DNA of 64,000 bases from Thiohalocapsa sp. (GCA_021736785.1 JAIPFF010000019.1:1-64000), one strand, 5' to 3'. Positions 1 to 9,370 are shown, counted from the first letter of the stretch. The notes: generated by a model not told the origin, from the sequence alone. Translations and numbers: made by a program.

Positions 1-1
1 G

Positions 2-1510
2 GTGCCGCCGCCGGAGCGTGAGCCGCCGGCCGGGGCTCCGACCGGGGCTCCGGGCGCCGATGCGCCGGCAGCGCCCGGTGCGACGCCGGCGGCCGATGGC
101 AGCGGCGTCGAACCGCAGCTCGGTCCGGCGCAGGCCGGTCCTGCCGAAAACGGCACGGACGCGCAGACCGGCGGAGACGCGCCGGACACCGATCCGGTGC
201 TGCCGGATGCGACGGAGCAGCTAGGCGAGGACGAGAACGGCCTCGCCGACGAGATTGTCGAGGAGGCGGGCGAGGCCGAGCGGCCCGATGCGCTGCCCCT
301 GGACGATCTGCGGATTTTCGCCGAGGTATTCGGTCGCATCAAAAGCGACTACGTCGAGTCGGTGGATGACCGCGATCTGCTCTCGAGCGCCATTCGCGGC
401 ATGCTCGGCGGGCTGGACCCGCATTCCGCATACTTGGACCAGGACGAGTATCGCGATCTGCAAGTGGGCACCAGTGGCGAGTTCGGCGGGCTCGGCATCG
501 AGGTCGGCATGGAAGACGGCTTCGTAAAGGTCATTGCGCCCATCGACGACACGCCGGCGCAGCGCGCCGGCATGCAGGCGGGAGATCTGATCGTGCGTAT
601 CGACGGCAAGCCCGTGAAAGGTCTCGATCTCGGCGGCGCGGTCAAGCTCATGCGCGGCAAGCCCGGCACCAGCATCGAGCTGACCGTCGTGCGCGAGGGT
701 GAGGGAGAGCCGCTTACCATCAGCATCGAGCGGGCCGTCATCAAAGTGGCGAGTGTCAAGAGCCGCACGCTGGAGCCGGGCTTCGGGTATGTGCGCATCA
801 GTAATTTCCAAGCGCGCACCACCGACGACGTGCTCGACGCCGTTGCCGAGCTCAAGGGCGAGAATGCCGACGGTCTCAACGGCGTCATCCTCGATCTTCG
901 CAACAATCCCGGCGGTGTGCTCAACGCCGCGGTCGGCGTCAGCGACGCGTTCCTCGAGGATGGACTGATCGTCTACACCAAGGGCCGAGTCGAGGACTCG
1001 AAGCTGGAGTTCAAGGCCGGGCCGGACGATGTCCTCAACGGGGCGCCGATGGTGGTGCTGGTGAACGGCGGTAGCGCCTCGGCGTCGGAGATCGTCGCCG
1101 GCGCGCTGCAAGACCAGGGCCGTGCCATCATCATGGGCAGCGACACGTTCGGGAAGGGCTCGGTGCAGACCATTGTTCCCATCGACGACAAATCCGCGCT
1201 GAAGCTCACCACAGCCCGCTATTACACGCCATCCGGGCGCTCGATTCAGGCGCAGGGCATCGAGCCGGATATCTCGCTGGCCCGCGGCAGCCTGACGCTC
1301 GACACGGCGTCCGACCTCGCTCCGCTGAAGGAAGCCGATCTGATGCGCCATCTAGAGGACGACGACGAGCTCGACGCGGAGGAGGACGACGGCGCGCAGG
1401 AAGACGAGGCCAACGGCGCGCTGGCGACCGAGGACTACCAGCTTTCGGAGGCGTTGAACGTGCTGAAAGGGCTCATGTTCTACAACAAAAAGCTCGGCGC
1501 CGCGCACTGA
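2..1510 (+). CDS. S41-family C-terminal processing peptidase (CtpA/Prc type), 5' end cut by window
   Basis: A periplasmic serine protease of the tail-specific type that trims or degrades envelope proteins. In the 502 codons visible, a low-complexity Pro/Ala/Asp-rich stretch covers about residues 1-95. A PDZ domain follows (from GEFGGLGIEVG, about 159-240), then the S41 core. The Ser-Lys dyad is visible as Ser360 in GGSASASEI and Lys385 in FGKGSVQT, with the family's 25-residue spacing. An acidic Glu/Asp-rich tail comes near the C-terminus. No signal peptide is seen and the frame is open to the edge, so the true start probably lies upstream and the first GTG is arbitrary. The DJ-1 gene follows after 36 bp. 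Confidence 0.9.
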   Translation: MPPPEREPPAGAPTGAPGADAPAAPGATPAADGSGVEPQLGPAQAGPAENGTDAQTGGDAPDTDPVLPDATEQLGEDENGLADEIVEEAGEAERPDALPLDDLRIFAEVFGRIKSDYVESVDDRDLLSSAIRGMLGGLDPHSAYLDQDEYRDLQVGTSGEFGGLGIEVGMEDGFVKVIAPIDDTPAQRAGMQAGDLIVRIDGKPVKGLDLGGAVKLMRGKPGTSIELTVVREGEGEPLTISIERAVIKVASVKSRTLEPGFGYVRISNFQARTTDDVLDAVAELKGENADGLNGVILDLRNNPGGVLNAAVGVSDAFLEDGLIVYTKGRVEDSKLEFKAGPDDVLNGAPMVVLVNGGSASASEIVAGALQDQGRAIIMGSDTFGKGSVQTIVPIDDKSALKLTTARYYTPSGRSIQAQGIEPDISLARGSLTLDTASDLAPLKEADLMRHLEDDDELDAEEDDGAQEDEANGALATEDYQLSEALNVLKGLMFYNKKLGAAH

Positions 1511-1546
1511 CCGAAACCCGCAATTCACGAAACCGGAGGATCGACA

Positions 1547-2101
1547 ATGCCGAGCGTACTTGTTCCGCTCGCCCCGGGCTGCGAAGAGCTGGAGGCGGTC
1601 ACGATCATCGACCTGCTGCGCCGCGCGGAGGTCGAGGTCGTCGCCGCGGGCCTGTCGCCTGGCCCGGTGACGGCGAGCCGCGGCACCGTGCTGATGCCCG
1701 ATACCGACCTCGACGCGGTCGCCGATCGGGATTTCGATATGATCGTCCTGCCCGGAGGTCTGCCCGGCGCCACCAACCTCGATGCGGACCCGCGTATCCA
1801 TCGGCTATTGGAGCGGCAGTCCGCCGAAGGCCGGTACTGCGCGGCGATCTGCGCCGCGCCGCAGGTGCTCGCCAAAGCCGGGCTCCTGACGAACCGGCGC
1901 GCGACCGGGTTCCCCGGCACGCTCGATGCCGGGGCGCATCCCCGAATCACGCTGACCGAAGAGCCGGTGGTCGTCGATGGCCCGATCGTCACGTCCCGGG
2001 GCCCCGGGACCGCGATGGACTTCGCGCTGCAGTTGATCACGATGCTGTGCGGCGACGAGCGCCGGGCCGCGGTCGAATCCAAGCTGATGCGCCCTGCCTG
2101 A
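1547..2101 (+). CDS. DJ-1/PfpI (ThiJ/YajL-like) family protein
   Basis: A cytoplasmic protein of the DJ-1/YajL family, whose members act in protection against carbonyl or oxidative stress (protein deglycase or glyoxalase-type activity is proposed for the family). The 184 residues match the usual length. The conserved Glu is Glu16 in GCEELEA and the nucleophilic Cys is Cys102 in AAICAAPQ, at the tip of the nucleophile elbow. The start is an ATG with a good ribosome-binding site (CGGAGG, about 8 bp upstream). It follows the S41 peptidase closely and may be co-transcribed with it. The exact substrate cannot be read from the sequence. Confidence 0.88.
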   Translation: MPSVLVPLAPGCEELEAVTIIDLLRRAEVEVVAAGLSPGPVTASRGTVLMPDTDLDAVADRDFDMIVLPGGLPGATNLDADPRIHRLLERQSAEGRYCAAICAAPQVLAKAGLLTNRRATGFPGTLDAGAHPRITLTEEPVVVDGPIVTSRGPGTAMDFALQLITMLCGDERRAAVESKLMRPA

Positions 2102-2128
2102 AGCCGGTCGCGCGGACAACGAAAGAAG

Positions 2129-3184
2129 ATGCAGGCATCGACCTGGGCATGGATCGCCGTCGCCGCAGGCCCGGTGGTCGGGTTGGTTGCGAGCGCCTGG
2201 CTCACGGACGCGCTCGCCCGGCACGCGGTTCCGGCTCTGCGCATCCTCGATCACCCGAACCCCCGCTCGCTGCACGAAACGCCCGTGCCGCGCAGCGGCG
2301 GCATCGCGGTGGTCGCGGGCCTGCTGATCGGCGTCTTGTCGTCGCTCGGTGCGCTGGCGCTCGCTTCCGAGCTGACCTGGATCGCCGCCGCCGTCCTGTT
2401 GGTCGGCGCCGTCTCGCTGCTCGATGACCGCGGCGACGTGCCGCAGCTGCTGCGCCTCGCGGCGCATGCCGGCGCTGCGCTGCTGCTGCTGGCCGGCGGC
2501 CTGCAGTGGCAGGTGATCGGGCTGCCCGGACTCGAGACGCCGTTGAGCGCCTGGCTCGCCCTGCCGCTGACCGTGATTTATATCGTCTGGATGATCAATC
2601 TCTATAACTTCATGGACGGAATGGACGGCCTCGCCGGCGGGATGGCGCTGTTCGGCTTCGGCGCGCTGGCCCTGCTCGGGCTGCAGGGCGAGGCAATGCT
2701 GTACACCGCCGTCGCGGCCACCGTCGCCGCTGCCGCTGCCGGCTTCCTGACCCGCAATTTCCCGCCGGCACGTATCTTTCTCGGCGACACCGGCTCTTCC
2801 GTGCTCGGTCTGCTGGCCGCCGCGATGACGCTTTGGGGTGCCGGCCTCGGCCTGTTTCCGCTCTGGGTCGGGCTGCTGATCTTCTCGCCTTTCGTTGTCG
2901 ACGCGACCTGGACGCTGCTGCGGCGCATCGCCGCCGGCGAGCCGTTTTGGCTCCCGCACCGCTCTCATCACTACCAGCGCCTGGTGCTGGCCGGCTGGGG
3001 CCACCGGCGCACGGTGCTGCGCGCCTATTTGCTCATGGCCGGCGTCGCTGCCAGTGCGATCGGTGCCGTCGCCATGACCGAGCGCGAGCAATGGATGCTG
3101 CTCGGTGCCTGGGCCGCCGTTTATCTGTTGATCCACTTTCGTGTCGGGCTCGCCGAGCGAGCCGCCGGCGAGCCGGTCCGATGA
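2129..3184 (+). CDS. Undecaprenyl-phosphate sugar-1-phosphate transferase, glycosyltransferase family 4 (WecA/WbpL type)
   Basis: A multi-pass inner-membrane enzyme that would transfer a sugar-1-phosphate from its UDP-sugar to undecaprenyl phosphate, starting an O-antigen or similar repeat unit. The 351 residues contain about ten hydrophobic segments. The MraY/WecA signatures are in order: DDRGDVP, the Mg-binding NFMDGMDGLAGG, FLGDTGSS, and the cytoplasmic HRSHHYQRL. Its stop overlaps the start of the downstream dehydratase in an ATGA (3181-3184), so the two are probably translationally coupled. That pairing, plus a WbpV-like gene at 29.2 kb, resembles the Pseudomonas wbpL-wbpM-wbpV set, so UDP-QuiNAc or a related amino sugar is the likely substrate (inference). 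Confidence 0.88.
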   Translation: MQASTWAWIAVAAGPVVGLVASAWLTDALARHAVPALRILDHPNPRSLHETPVPRSGGIAVVAGLLIGVLSSLGALALASELTWIAAAVLLVGAVSLLDDRGDVPQLLRLAAHAGAALLLLAGGLQWQVIGLPGLETPLSAWLALPLTVIYIVWMINLYNFMDGMDGLAGGMALFGFGALALLGLQGEAMLYTAVAATVAAAAAGFLTRNFPPARIFLGDTGSSVLGLLAAAMTLWGAGLGLFPLWVGLLIFSPFVVDATWTLLRRIAAGEPFWLPHRSHHYQRLVLAGWGHRRTVLRAYLLMAGVAASAIGAVAMTEREQWMLLGAWAAVYLLIHFRVGLAERAAGEPVR

Positions 3185-5058
3185 AACGTTGGTTCGAGCG
3201 GCTGCGCTCGCAGACATCCGCCTTCGTGCACGACCTGCTGATGGTGCCCGCGGCCTGGCTGCTGGCCTTCTGGACGCGCTTCAATTTCGAGCAGGTGCCG
3301 CCGGAGTTTCGGCAGACGGCGCTGCAGTCGCTGCCATTGGTATTGCTGGTCTGCGCCGTCGTTTATTGGTCGTTCGGTCTTTACCGGGGCGTATGGCGCT
3401 TTGCCTCGCTGCCGGATCTGGTGCGCATCGGCAAGGCAGCGGTCGCGACCACGCTGATCGTGCTGGTGGCCTTGTTCGTCATCAACCGCAGCGAGAACCT
3501 GCCGCGATCGGTTCCGCTGCTGTTCGTGCTGTATCAGCTCGTCCTGCTTGCCGGGCCGAGATTGGCCTACCGCTGGCTCAAGGACCATCGCCTCAGTCTG
3601 CGCTCCGGCAAGCGTGTGCTGATCGTCGGCGCCGGACGCAGCGGCGAGATGCTGGCGCGTGACATGCTGCGCGACAATGCCCATACCTACGATCCCGTTG
3701 CCTTCGTCGACGACAAACTCCGCCGCCAGGGCGGCGATATCCACGGCATTCCCATCGCCGGAGCCACGTCGCAGCTCGCCGAGCTCGTCGAGCGTCTCGA
3801 GATCGACTTGATTATGCTGGCACTCGAGCGCGCCTCCTCTCGGGAGATGCGCGGGCTGGTCGAGCTGTGCGAACGGACCGGCAAGCCCTTTCGCACCGTG
3901 CCCCAGCTGCAGAGCCTGCTATCCGGACAGGTCACCATCAACCAGTTGCGCGAGGTCGGCATCGACGATCTGCTCGGCCGCAACCCGGTCACGCTCGACT
4001 GGGACGGCATCCGAGCCGGGCTGACCGACCGGGTCGTGCTGATCACCGGTGCCGGCGGCTCCATCGGCTCGGAGCTGTGCCGACAGGTGACCGCCGCCTC
4101 GCCGGCGCGTCTCGTGCTGGTGGACAATTGCGAGTACAACCTCTACAAGCTCGACATGGAGCTGACCGGGCGCCATCCGGCGCTGGCCGTCGAGCGCTAT
4201 TTGGTCGATGTGGGCGATCGTGTCGGTGTGGATGCGCTGTTCCGGCGCGAGCGACCGCAGATCGTCTTCCATGCTGCTGCCTACAAGCACGTGCCGCTGC
4301 TGCAGGCGCAGGTGCGCGCCGCCGTGCGCAACAATGTGTTCGGGACGGCCGTCGTCGCCGAGAGCGCGGACCGCTGGCAATGCGAGCGCTTCGTGCTGAT
4401 CTCCACCGACAAGGCCGTCAATCCGACCAACGTCATGGGCGCGAGCAAGCGTGTCGCGGAGGTGCTGACGCAGGATCTGGCCGCGGGCTCGCGCTGCCGA
4501 TTCATCACCGTGCGCTTCGGCAATGTGCTCGGCTCCGCCGGCAGCGTCGTGCCGCTGTTCCGCCGCCAGATCGAGGACGGCGGGCCGGTGACCGTTACGC
4601 ATCCGGACATCGAGCGCTATTTCATGACCATCCCCGAGGCTTGCCAGCTGATCATGCAGGCCGCGGTCATCGGCGAAGGCGGCGAGATCTTCGTGCTCGA
4701 TATGGGCGAGCCGATCAAGATCCGCTATATGGCAGAGCAGATGATCCGGCTCGCCGGGCGCGAGCCGGAGCAAGACATCGAGATTCGCTATGTGGGTCTG
4801 CGCCCCGGCGAGAAGCTGTTCGAAGAACTGTTCTACGATGTCGAGGATACGATCCGCACCGCACATCCGAAGATTCGCACCGCCCGCCGTCAGCCAACGG
4901 CGGGCGAGGACGTGCAATCGGTGCTGGCGGATCTACGCAATGCGCTGCAGCGTTGCGATAACGATGCATTGATACGGGGTCTGCGGCGACTGGTGCCGCA
5001 GTGGCGCGCAGACCTTGCCACCGGCGAGACCGCGAGTGCGGAGGTGTCCGATGAATGA
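3181..5058 (+). CDS. Membrane-anchored nucleoside-diphosphate sugar 4,6-dehydratase/epimerase (WbpM/FlaA1/CapD family)
   Basis: Makes the UDP-4-keto-6-deoxy-HexNAc precursor of rare amino sugars. From the ATG at 3181 it is 625 residues: an N-terminal region with four membrane segments, a CoA-binding-like Rossmann domain (VLIVGAGRSGEMLAR), then the SDR domain with LITGAGGSIGSELCR. The active-site motif reads NVMGASKR, so Met stands where most SDRs have the catalytic Tyr. This M-x3-K form is characteristic of the long WbpM-type dehydratases. The reading frame is open further upstream, but the ATGA overlap with the preceding transferase and the membrane start MKRWFERL favour 3181. It overlaps gspE by 8 bp, so the polysaccharide and secretion genes may share a transcript. 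Confidence 0.9.
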   Translation: MKRWFERLRSQTSAFVHDLLMVPAAWLLAFWTRFNFEQVPPEFRQTALQSLPLVLLVCAVVYWSFGLYRGVWRFASLPDLVRIGKAAVATTLIVLVALFVINRSENLPRSVPLLFVLYQLVLLAGPRLAYRWLKDHRLSLRSGKRVLIVGAGRSGEMLARDMLRDNAHTYDPVAFVDDKLRRQGGDIHGIPIAGATSQLAELVERLEIDLIMLALERASSREMRGLVELCERTGKPFRTVPQLQSLLSGQVTINQLREVGIDDLLGRNPVTLDWDGIRAGLTDRVVLITGAGGSIGSELCRQVTAASPARLVLVDNCEYNLYKLDMELTGRHPALAVERYLVDVGDRVGVDALFRRERPQIVFHAAAYKHVPLLQAQVRAAVRNNVFGTAVVAESADRWQCERFVLISTDKAVNPTNVMGASKRVAEVLTQDLAAGSRCRFITVRFGNVLGSAGSVVPLFRRQIEDGGPVTVTHPDIERYFMTIPEACQLIMQAAVIGEGGEIFVLDMGEPIKIRYMAEQMIRLAGREPEQDIEIRYVGLRPGEKLFEELFYDVEDTIRTAHPKIRTARRQPTAGEDVQSVLADLRNALQRCDNDALIRGLRRLVPQWRADLATGETASAEVSDE

Positions 5059-7033
5059 TTCCGCCACGACCGAAGAAGTGCGCCGCACGCCCGAGCCATC
5101 GCCCGGCGAGCACGACGCCGTGCTCGTCGACGGCGCTGCGCGGCGCGAGCCGGTGCTCGGACGCGGCGACCTGGACGAACCGCAGACGATACCGACCGGG
5201 GGCGCCGGCGGCGAGCCGGCGGCGGCAAGCGAGCCGACGGACGCGCGGCCCCTCGCGGACTCCCTCGATACACAAGCGAAGATGGATGCCGGCGCGCCTG
5301 AGCCGGATGGCGGGGCGGCGCTTGCCGACGAGCCCGACATGCCGCCCGCGCCGTCGCTCGAAATGCGCGTGGTGGCCGACCTGCAGGCCAACGGCAAGCT
5401 CTCTGCCGGCGATTTGGCCCGTGCCCGTAAGCTGGCCGAGGACAGCGGTGATCCGCTTCGGGTGATGCTGGTGCGCCTCGGTCTGGTGTCCGACCGGGAT
5501 ATGGCGGCGGCGTACTCGGCTGTCCTGGGTTTGGCACTGATCGCGGCCGAGGACTATCCGGACGAGCCCGTTGCCGACGAGCTGTTGAGCCTGCGCTTCC
5601 TGAAGGACGCCGGGCTGGTGCCGCTGCGCGAGAGCGAAGAGGCCTTGGAGGTGGCGGTGGCCGACCCGGTGGACGACTTCGCCATGAAGGCGGTGCAGAT
5701 GGCCGCGGGGCGGCCGGTGCATTTGCGGGTCGGCCTGCCCACCGAGATCGAGGCCGCGCTCGAGCGTCTCTATGAGCAGCCGAAAGACGATCTGGCGGAG
5801 CAGGAAGAGGCCGAGATCGGCAACTTCAGCGAAGAGGACATCGAGCATCTGCGCGATCTGGCGAGCGAGGCGCCGGTAATCCGGCTCGTGAATCAAATCC
5901 TGCAGCGAGCGGTCGAGTCGCGGGCATCGGACGTGCACATCGAGCCGTTCCCCGATCAGCTCAAGGTGCGCTACCGCATCGACGGCATCCTCAAGGAATC
6001 GGAGTCGCCGCCGGTGCGCTCCACGGCCGCGGTGATCTCGCGCATCAAGATCATGTCGAAGCTCAATATCGCCGAGCGCCGGCTGCCCCAGGACGGACGC
6101 ATCCCGTTGCGTATCCAGGGCAAGGAGCTGGACCTGCGCGTATCGACGGTGCCGACGATGTTCGGCGAGAGCGTCGTCATGCGCTTGCTCGACAAGGAGA
6201 GCGTACGCTTCGACTTCGACGCCCTCGGCTTCGACGGGCCGCCCCGCGAGCGCCTGATCAAAGTCCTCGACCAGCCCTTCGGCATCTTCCTGGTCACCGG
6301 CCCCACCGGCAGCGGCAAGAGTACGACGCTCTATACCGCGCTGAGCCGTCTCAATACCGAGGATCGCAAGATCATCACCGTCGAAGATCCGGTGGAATAT
6401 CAGCTCTCGGGCATCAACCAGATTCCCGTCAACGCCTCCATCGGCATGAGCTTCGCCAACGCGCTGCGCGCGATCGTCCGCCAGGATCCGGACATCATCA
6501 TGGTCGGTGAGATGCGCGACCTGGAGACCGCGCGCATTGCGGTGCAGTCGGCGCTGACCGGCCATGTGGTGCTGTCGACACTGCACACCAACGATGCCGC
6601 CAGCGGCGTCACGCGCCTGCTCGACATGGGCGTCGAGGACTACCTGCTGACCAGCACCATCAACGGTATCCTCGCCCAGCGTCTGGTGCGTCGGCTGTGC
6701 ATCCATTGCCGCGATCCTTACCAGCCGCTGCCGGAAATGGCGGCCCGCTTCGCCAAGGTGCCGGGGCTCGGCGCGGGGCCCGTGACGCTGTTCAAGCCCG
6801 GCGGCTGCAAGCATTGCAACGGCACCGGCTTTCGCGGCCGGCTGGTGATCGCCGAGGTGCTGGTGATGACCGACCGCATCCGCCAAGCGGTGCTGTCCCA
6901 TGCCACTTCCTCCGAAATCCACAAGATCGCCGTGCAAGAGGACATGCTCACCATGTACCGCGACGGGCTGCGCAAGGCCGCCTCGGGCCTGACCACCATC
7001 GACGAGGTGCTGCGCGTGGCGGAGGAAAATTGA
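5051..7033 (+). CDS. gspE: Type II secretion system ATPase GspE
   Basis: The cytoplasmic hexameric ATPase that powers pseudopilus assembly. It is 660 residues from the ATG at 5051. An acidic, Ala/Glu/Pro-rich segment of about 100 residues comes first, then the GspE N1/MshEN-like domain, then the ATPase core. Walker A is GPTGSGKS (417-424), Walker B is DPDIIMVGEMRD (479-490), with a His box (LSTLHTND). The C4 zinc site is CIHC/CKHC (Cys550, 553, 586, 589). The C4 site is shared with PilB/MshE, but the ten gsp genes that follow settle the assignment. The long acidic N-terminal extension is not typical of GspE. The start overlaps the dehydratase stop. Confidence 0.95.
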   Translation: MNDSATTEEVRRTPEPSPGEHDAVLVDGAARREPVLGRGDLDEPQTIPTGGAGGEPAAASEPTDARPLADSLDTQAKMDAGAPEPDGGAALADEPDMPPAPSLEMRVVADLQANGKLSAGDLARARKLAEDSGDPLRVMLVRLGLVSDRDMAAAYSAVLGLALIAAEDYPDEPVADELLSLRFLKDAGLVPLRESEEALEVAVADPVDDFAMKAVQMAAGRPVHLRVGLPTEIEAALERLYEQPKDDLAEQEEAEIGNFSEEDIEHLRDLASEAPVIRLVNQILQRAVESRASDVHIEPFPDQLKVRYRIDGILKESESPPVRSTAAVISRIKIMSKLNIAERRLPQDGRIPLRIQGKELDLRVSTVPTMFGESVVMRLLDKESVRFDFDALGFDGPPRERLIKVLDQPFGIFLVTGPTGSGKSTTLYTALSRLNTEDRKIITVEDPVEYQLSGINQIPVNASIGMSFANALRAIVRQDPDIIMVGEMRDLETARIAVQSALTGHVVLSTLHTNDAASGVTRLLDMGVEDYLLTSTINGILAQRLVRRLCIHCRDPYQPLPEMAARFAKVPGLGAGPVTLFKPGGCKHCNGTGFRGRLVIAEVLVMTDRIRQAVLSHATSSEIHKIAVQEDMLTMYRDGLRKAASGLTTIDEVLRVAEEN

Positions 7034-7121
7034 TCGGCGCGGCCGGCGCCCGCCGACGGATGCCGGTGCAGGGGGCGCCGGGATCCCGCCGGACGACTCG
7101 ATTCCATCGGTAATCCTCTTT

Positions 7122-8330
7122 ATGGCAAGGTATTACTTCAAGGCGGTCAAGCTCGACGGCGAAGAGATCGAGGGCGAGCAGGAGGCCGTGGACGAGGACG
7201 CCCTGGTCCGCCGGCTGCAGGCCGAGGGCCTGATCCCGCTGCAGACCCGCTCTGCCGGCGGCTTTGCCGCGCAGCTTGCGCGTCGCAGACGCCGCGCGCT
7301 GTCGGCGAAGGATATCGAGATCCTCACGCGCCAACTCGCGACGCTGCTCGAGGCCGGACTGACGCTCGACCGCTCCCTCGGCGTGCTCGGCGAATTGACC
7401 ACCGACGAGCACGTCGGCCGCGTCCTGAGCGACCTGCAGGAGCGGGTGCGCGGCGGCGCCACGTTCTCCGCCGCGCTGGAGGCCCAGGACGGACAATTCG
7501 CCAAGCTCTACGTGAATATGGTCCGCGCGGGCGAGGCCAGCGGCGCGGTCGACGAAGTGCTGTCGCGCCTGGCGGACTATCTGGAGCGCAGCGCCGAACT
7601 GCGCGGCACCATCACATCGGCGTTGGTCTATCCTGCGATCTTGCTGTTCGTGGCAGGGCTGTCGGTCATCATGCTGCTGGTATTCGTGGTGCCCCAGTTC
7701 ACAGTGCTGTTCGAGGACATGGGGGCCGCATTGCCGCTGCCGACGCGGATCGTCGTCGGTGCCGGTGATCTCTTCCGCGATTACTGGTGGGCATTTCTGG
7801 TCTTCGTCGCCATCGCCGCCGTGCTGATCGAGCGCTGGCTGCAGAATCCCGAAAACCGTCGCCGTTTCGACTTCGGCGTCATGCGGATGCCGTTATTCGG
7901 CGATTTGATCTGGAAGATGGAGACGGCGCGCTTTTCGCATACGCTATCCACGCTGTTGAAGAACGGCCTGCCGCTGCTGTCCGGGCTGAACCTGGCGAAG
8001 GAAGTCGTCGATAACCGCAAAATCGGCGAAGGCCTCGACGAGGTGGGCGAGGCGCTCAAGCACGGCCGCGGTCTTGCCGAGCCGCTGGCCAGCCGCCAAG
8101 TGCTGCCGCAGTTGGCGCTGCAGATGGTGCGTGTCGGCGAGGAGTCGGGCACGCTGGACGCGATGCTGGCCAAGATTGCCGACATCTTCGACCGCGAAAC
8201 CCGCGCCGCCGTGCAGCGCATGCTGACACTGCTGGAGCCGATGCTCATCATCGGTCTCGGCGTCATCGTCGCCGGCATCATCATCTCGATCCTGATGGCG
8301 ATCCTGGGCGCCAACGAGCTGGTTTTCTGA
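7122..8330 (+). CDS. gspF: Type II secretion system inner-membrane platform protein GspF
   Basis: The polytopic membrane protein at the base of the pseudopilus that couples to GspE. It is 402 residues, the normal length, with two repeated T2SSF domains (about 70-195 and 270-395). Each carries the family pattern, e.g. LTRQLATLLEAGLTLDRSL and FSHTLSTLLKNGLPLLSGL. Three long hydrophobic helices are present, including the C-terminal hairpin LIIGLGVIVAGIIISILMA. The ATG at 7122 opens with MARYYFKAVKLDG, typical of the family. An 88-bp gap separates it from gspE, the largest gap before gspG. Confidence 0.95.
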   Translation: MARYYFKAVKLDGEEIEGEQEAVDEDALVRRLQAEGLIPLQTRSAGGFAAQLARRRRRALSAKDIEILTRQLATLLEAGLTLDRSLGVLGELTTDEHVGRVLSDLQERVRGGATFSAALEAQDGQFAKLYVNMVRAGEASGAVDEVLSRLADYLERSAELRGTITSALVYPAILLFVAGLSVIMLLVFVVPQFTVLFEDMGAALPLPTRIVVGAGDLFRDYWWAFLVFVAIAAVLIERWLQNPENRRRFDFGVMRMPLFGDLIWKMETARFSHTLSTLLKNGLPLLSGLNLAKEVVDNRKIGEGLDEVGEALKHGRGLAEPLASRQVLPQLALQMVRVGEESGTLDAMLAKIADIFDRETRAAVQRMLTLLEPMLIIGLGVIVAGIIISILMAILGANELVF

Positions 8331-8417
8331 AGCAGGCGTCTTCGAGAACCGGATAAAATCACCGGTGGGATAAGTGTATTGAAATGCTTGTCCAATCGCG
8401 CAACCCGAACCACTGTG

Positions 8418-8858
8418 ATGGATTTCGTCATGTTTAACCGTAAACGCGCCAATGGGGGCTTCACGCTTGTCGAGCTGCTGGTGGTGTTGGCCATCCTCGG
8501 TCTCCTGGCCGGCTTGGTGGGTCCCCAGGTCATGAAATTCCTCGGCTCATCGAAGACCAAGACCGCGGCCCTGCAGGTGGAAGATCTCGCGGCCACGCTC
8601 GATCTATACCGGCTCGAGCTCGGCCGCTATCCGAGCACCTCGGAAGGACTGCAGGCGCTGGTCCAGGATCCCGGTGTGTCCAACTGGAACGGTCCCTACC
8701 TGAAAAAATCTCAGGTCCCCAAAGACCCCTGGGGCAACGAGTATCAATACCGCTCGCCGGGACAGAACGGCCCGTTCGACGTCTGGTCGCTGGGTGCCGA
8801 CGGCCAAGAGGGCGGCGAAGGAGAAAATCAGGATATCCGCAGCTGGGAGTCTTCCTGA
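8418..8858 (+). CDS. gspG: Major pseudopilin GspG
   Basis: The main subunit of the T2SS pseudopilus. The prepilin peptidase site is clear: a short basic leader ends in ANGG, followed by the Phe-Thr-Leu-Val-Glu start of the hydrophobic helix with the conserved Glu at +5. The C-terminal half has the GspG signature (GRYPSTSEGLQALV, GPYLKK, DPWGNEYQYRSPG, DVWSLGADGQEGGEGENQDI), including the calcium-site region. Starts at 8379, 8418 and 8430 are all in frame. The last gives the shortest leader (10 residues) and none has a strong ribosome-binding site. The 87-bp gap after gspF is larger than elsewhere in the operon and could hold a promoter for this high-demand subunit (inference). Confidence 0.94.
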   Translation: MDFVMFNRKRANGGFTLVELLVVLAILGLLAGLVGPQVMKFLGSSKTKTAALQVEDLAATLDLYRLELGRYPSTSEGLQALVQDPGVSNWNGPYLKKSQVPKDPWGNEYQYRSPGQNGPFDVWSLGADGQEGGEGENQDIRSWESS

Positions 8859-8869
8859 CGAGGCCCGCG

Positions 8870-9370
8870 TTGCTTCCTCGCGCGCTCGGGCGACGCCCCG
8901 CCGGGCGAACCGGCCGGGGCGTCGGGCTGCGCGGCTTCACGCTGGTGGAGCTGCTGGTGGTGTTGGCCATCGGCGGCCTCCTGCTCGCCGTCGTGCCGCC
9001 GCTGATCTCGGCATCCATGCCGGGGGTCGAGCTGAAGGCGGCGGCCCGCCGCACCGCGGGCGCGCTGCGCCTGGCACGTGAGATCGCCATTGCGCGGGGA
9101 CGCGACGCCGCCTGGGTCGTCGATGTCGAAAACAATCGTTACCGCATCGACGGCGACGGGCGCAGCGGCAGCTTCCCGAAAGGGCTCGACATCGAGCTGG
9201 TCGCCGCCGAGACCGAGATGCGCAGCGAAGCCGTCGGCGCGATCCGCTTCTTCCCCGACGGCAGTTCCACCGGCGGCCGTGTCATTCTCAAACGCGGCAA
9301 CGGCGGCTATCAGGTGGGCGTGAATTGGCTCACCGGCCGCATTCTGATCGCCGACTGGGAGCGGCCTTGA
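8870..9370 (+). CDS. gspH: Minor pseudopilin GspH
   Basis: A minor pseudopilin of the tip complex. A prepilin-type cleavage site (LRG before Phe-Thr-Leu-Val-Glu) is followed by the hydrophobic helix LLVVLAIGGLLLAVV. The C-terminal domain is GspH/FimT-like, with the AARRTAGALRLAREIAIARG segment that follows the helix in this family. The reading frame opens with TTG at 8870, giving a leader of about 22 residues. No better ATG or GTG exists upstream, so the exact start is uncertain. The stop TGA overlaps the ATG of gspI by one base (TGATG). Length is 166 residues. Confidence 0.88.
   Translation: MLPRALGRRPAGRTGRGVGLRGFTLVELLVVLAIGGLLLAVVPPLISASMPGVELKAAARRTAGALRLAREIAIARGRDAAWVVDVENNRYRIDGDGRSGSFPKGLDIELVAAETEMRSEAVGAIRFFPDGSSTGGRVILKRGNGGYQVGVNWLTGRILIADWERP

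Noticed and set aside
2833-3180. Earlier start (2833) for the WbpM-like protein
   Set aside because: The added residues are Arg-rich shadow of the WecA-type gene. The ATGA overlap and the membrane start favour 3181.
1805-3217. 470-codon minus-strand open frame opposite the DJ-1 and WecA-type genes
   Set aside because: Gln/Arg/His-rich shadow translation. The plus-strand genes have conserved motifs and good starts.
5051-7033. PilB (type IV pilus ATPase) instead of GspE
   Set aside because: The C4 zinc motif is shared, but gspF to gspD follow directly and no pilA, pilC or pilD gene is adjacent.
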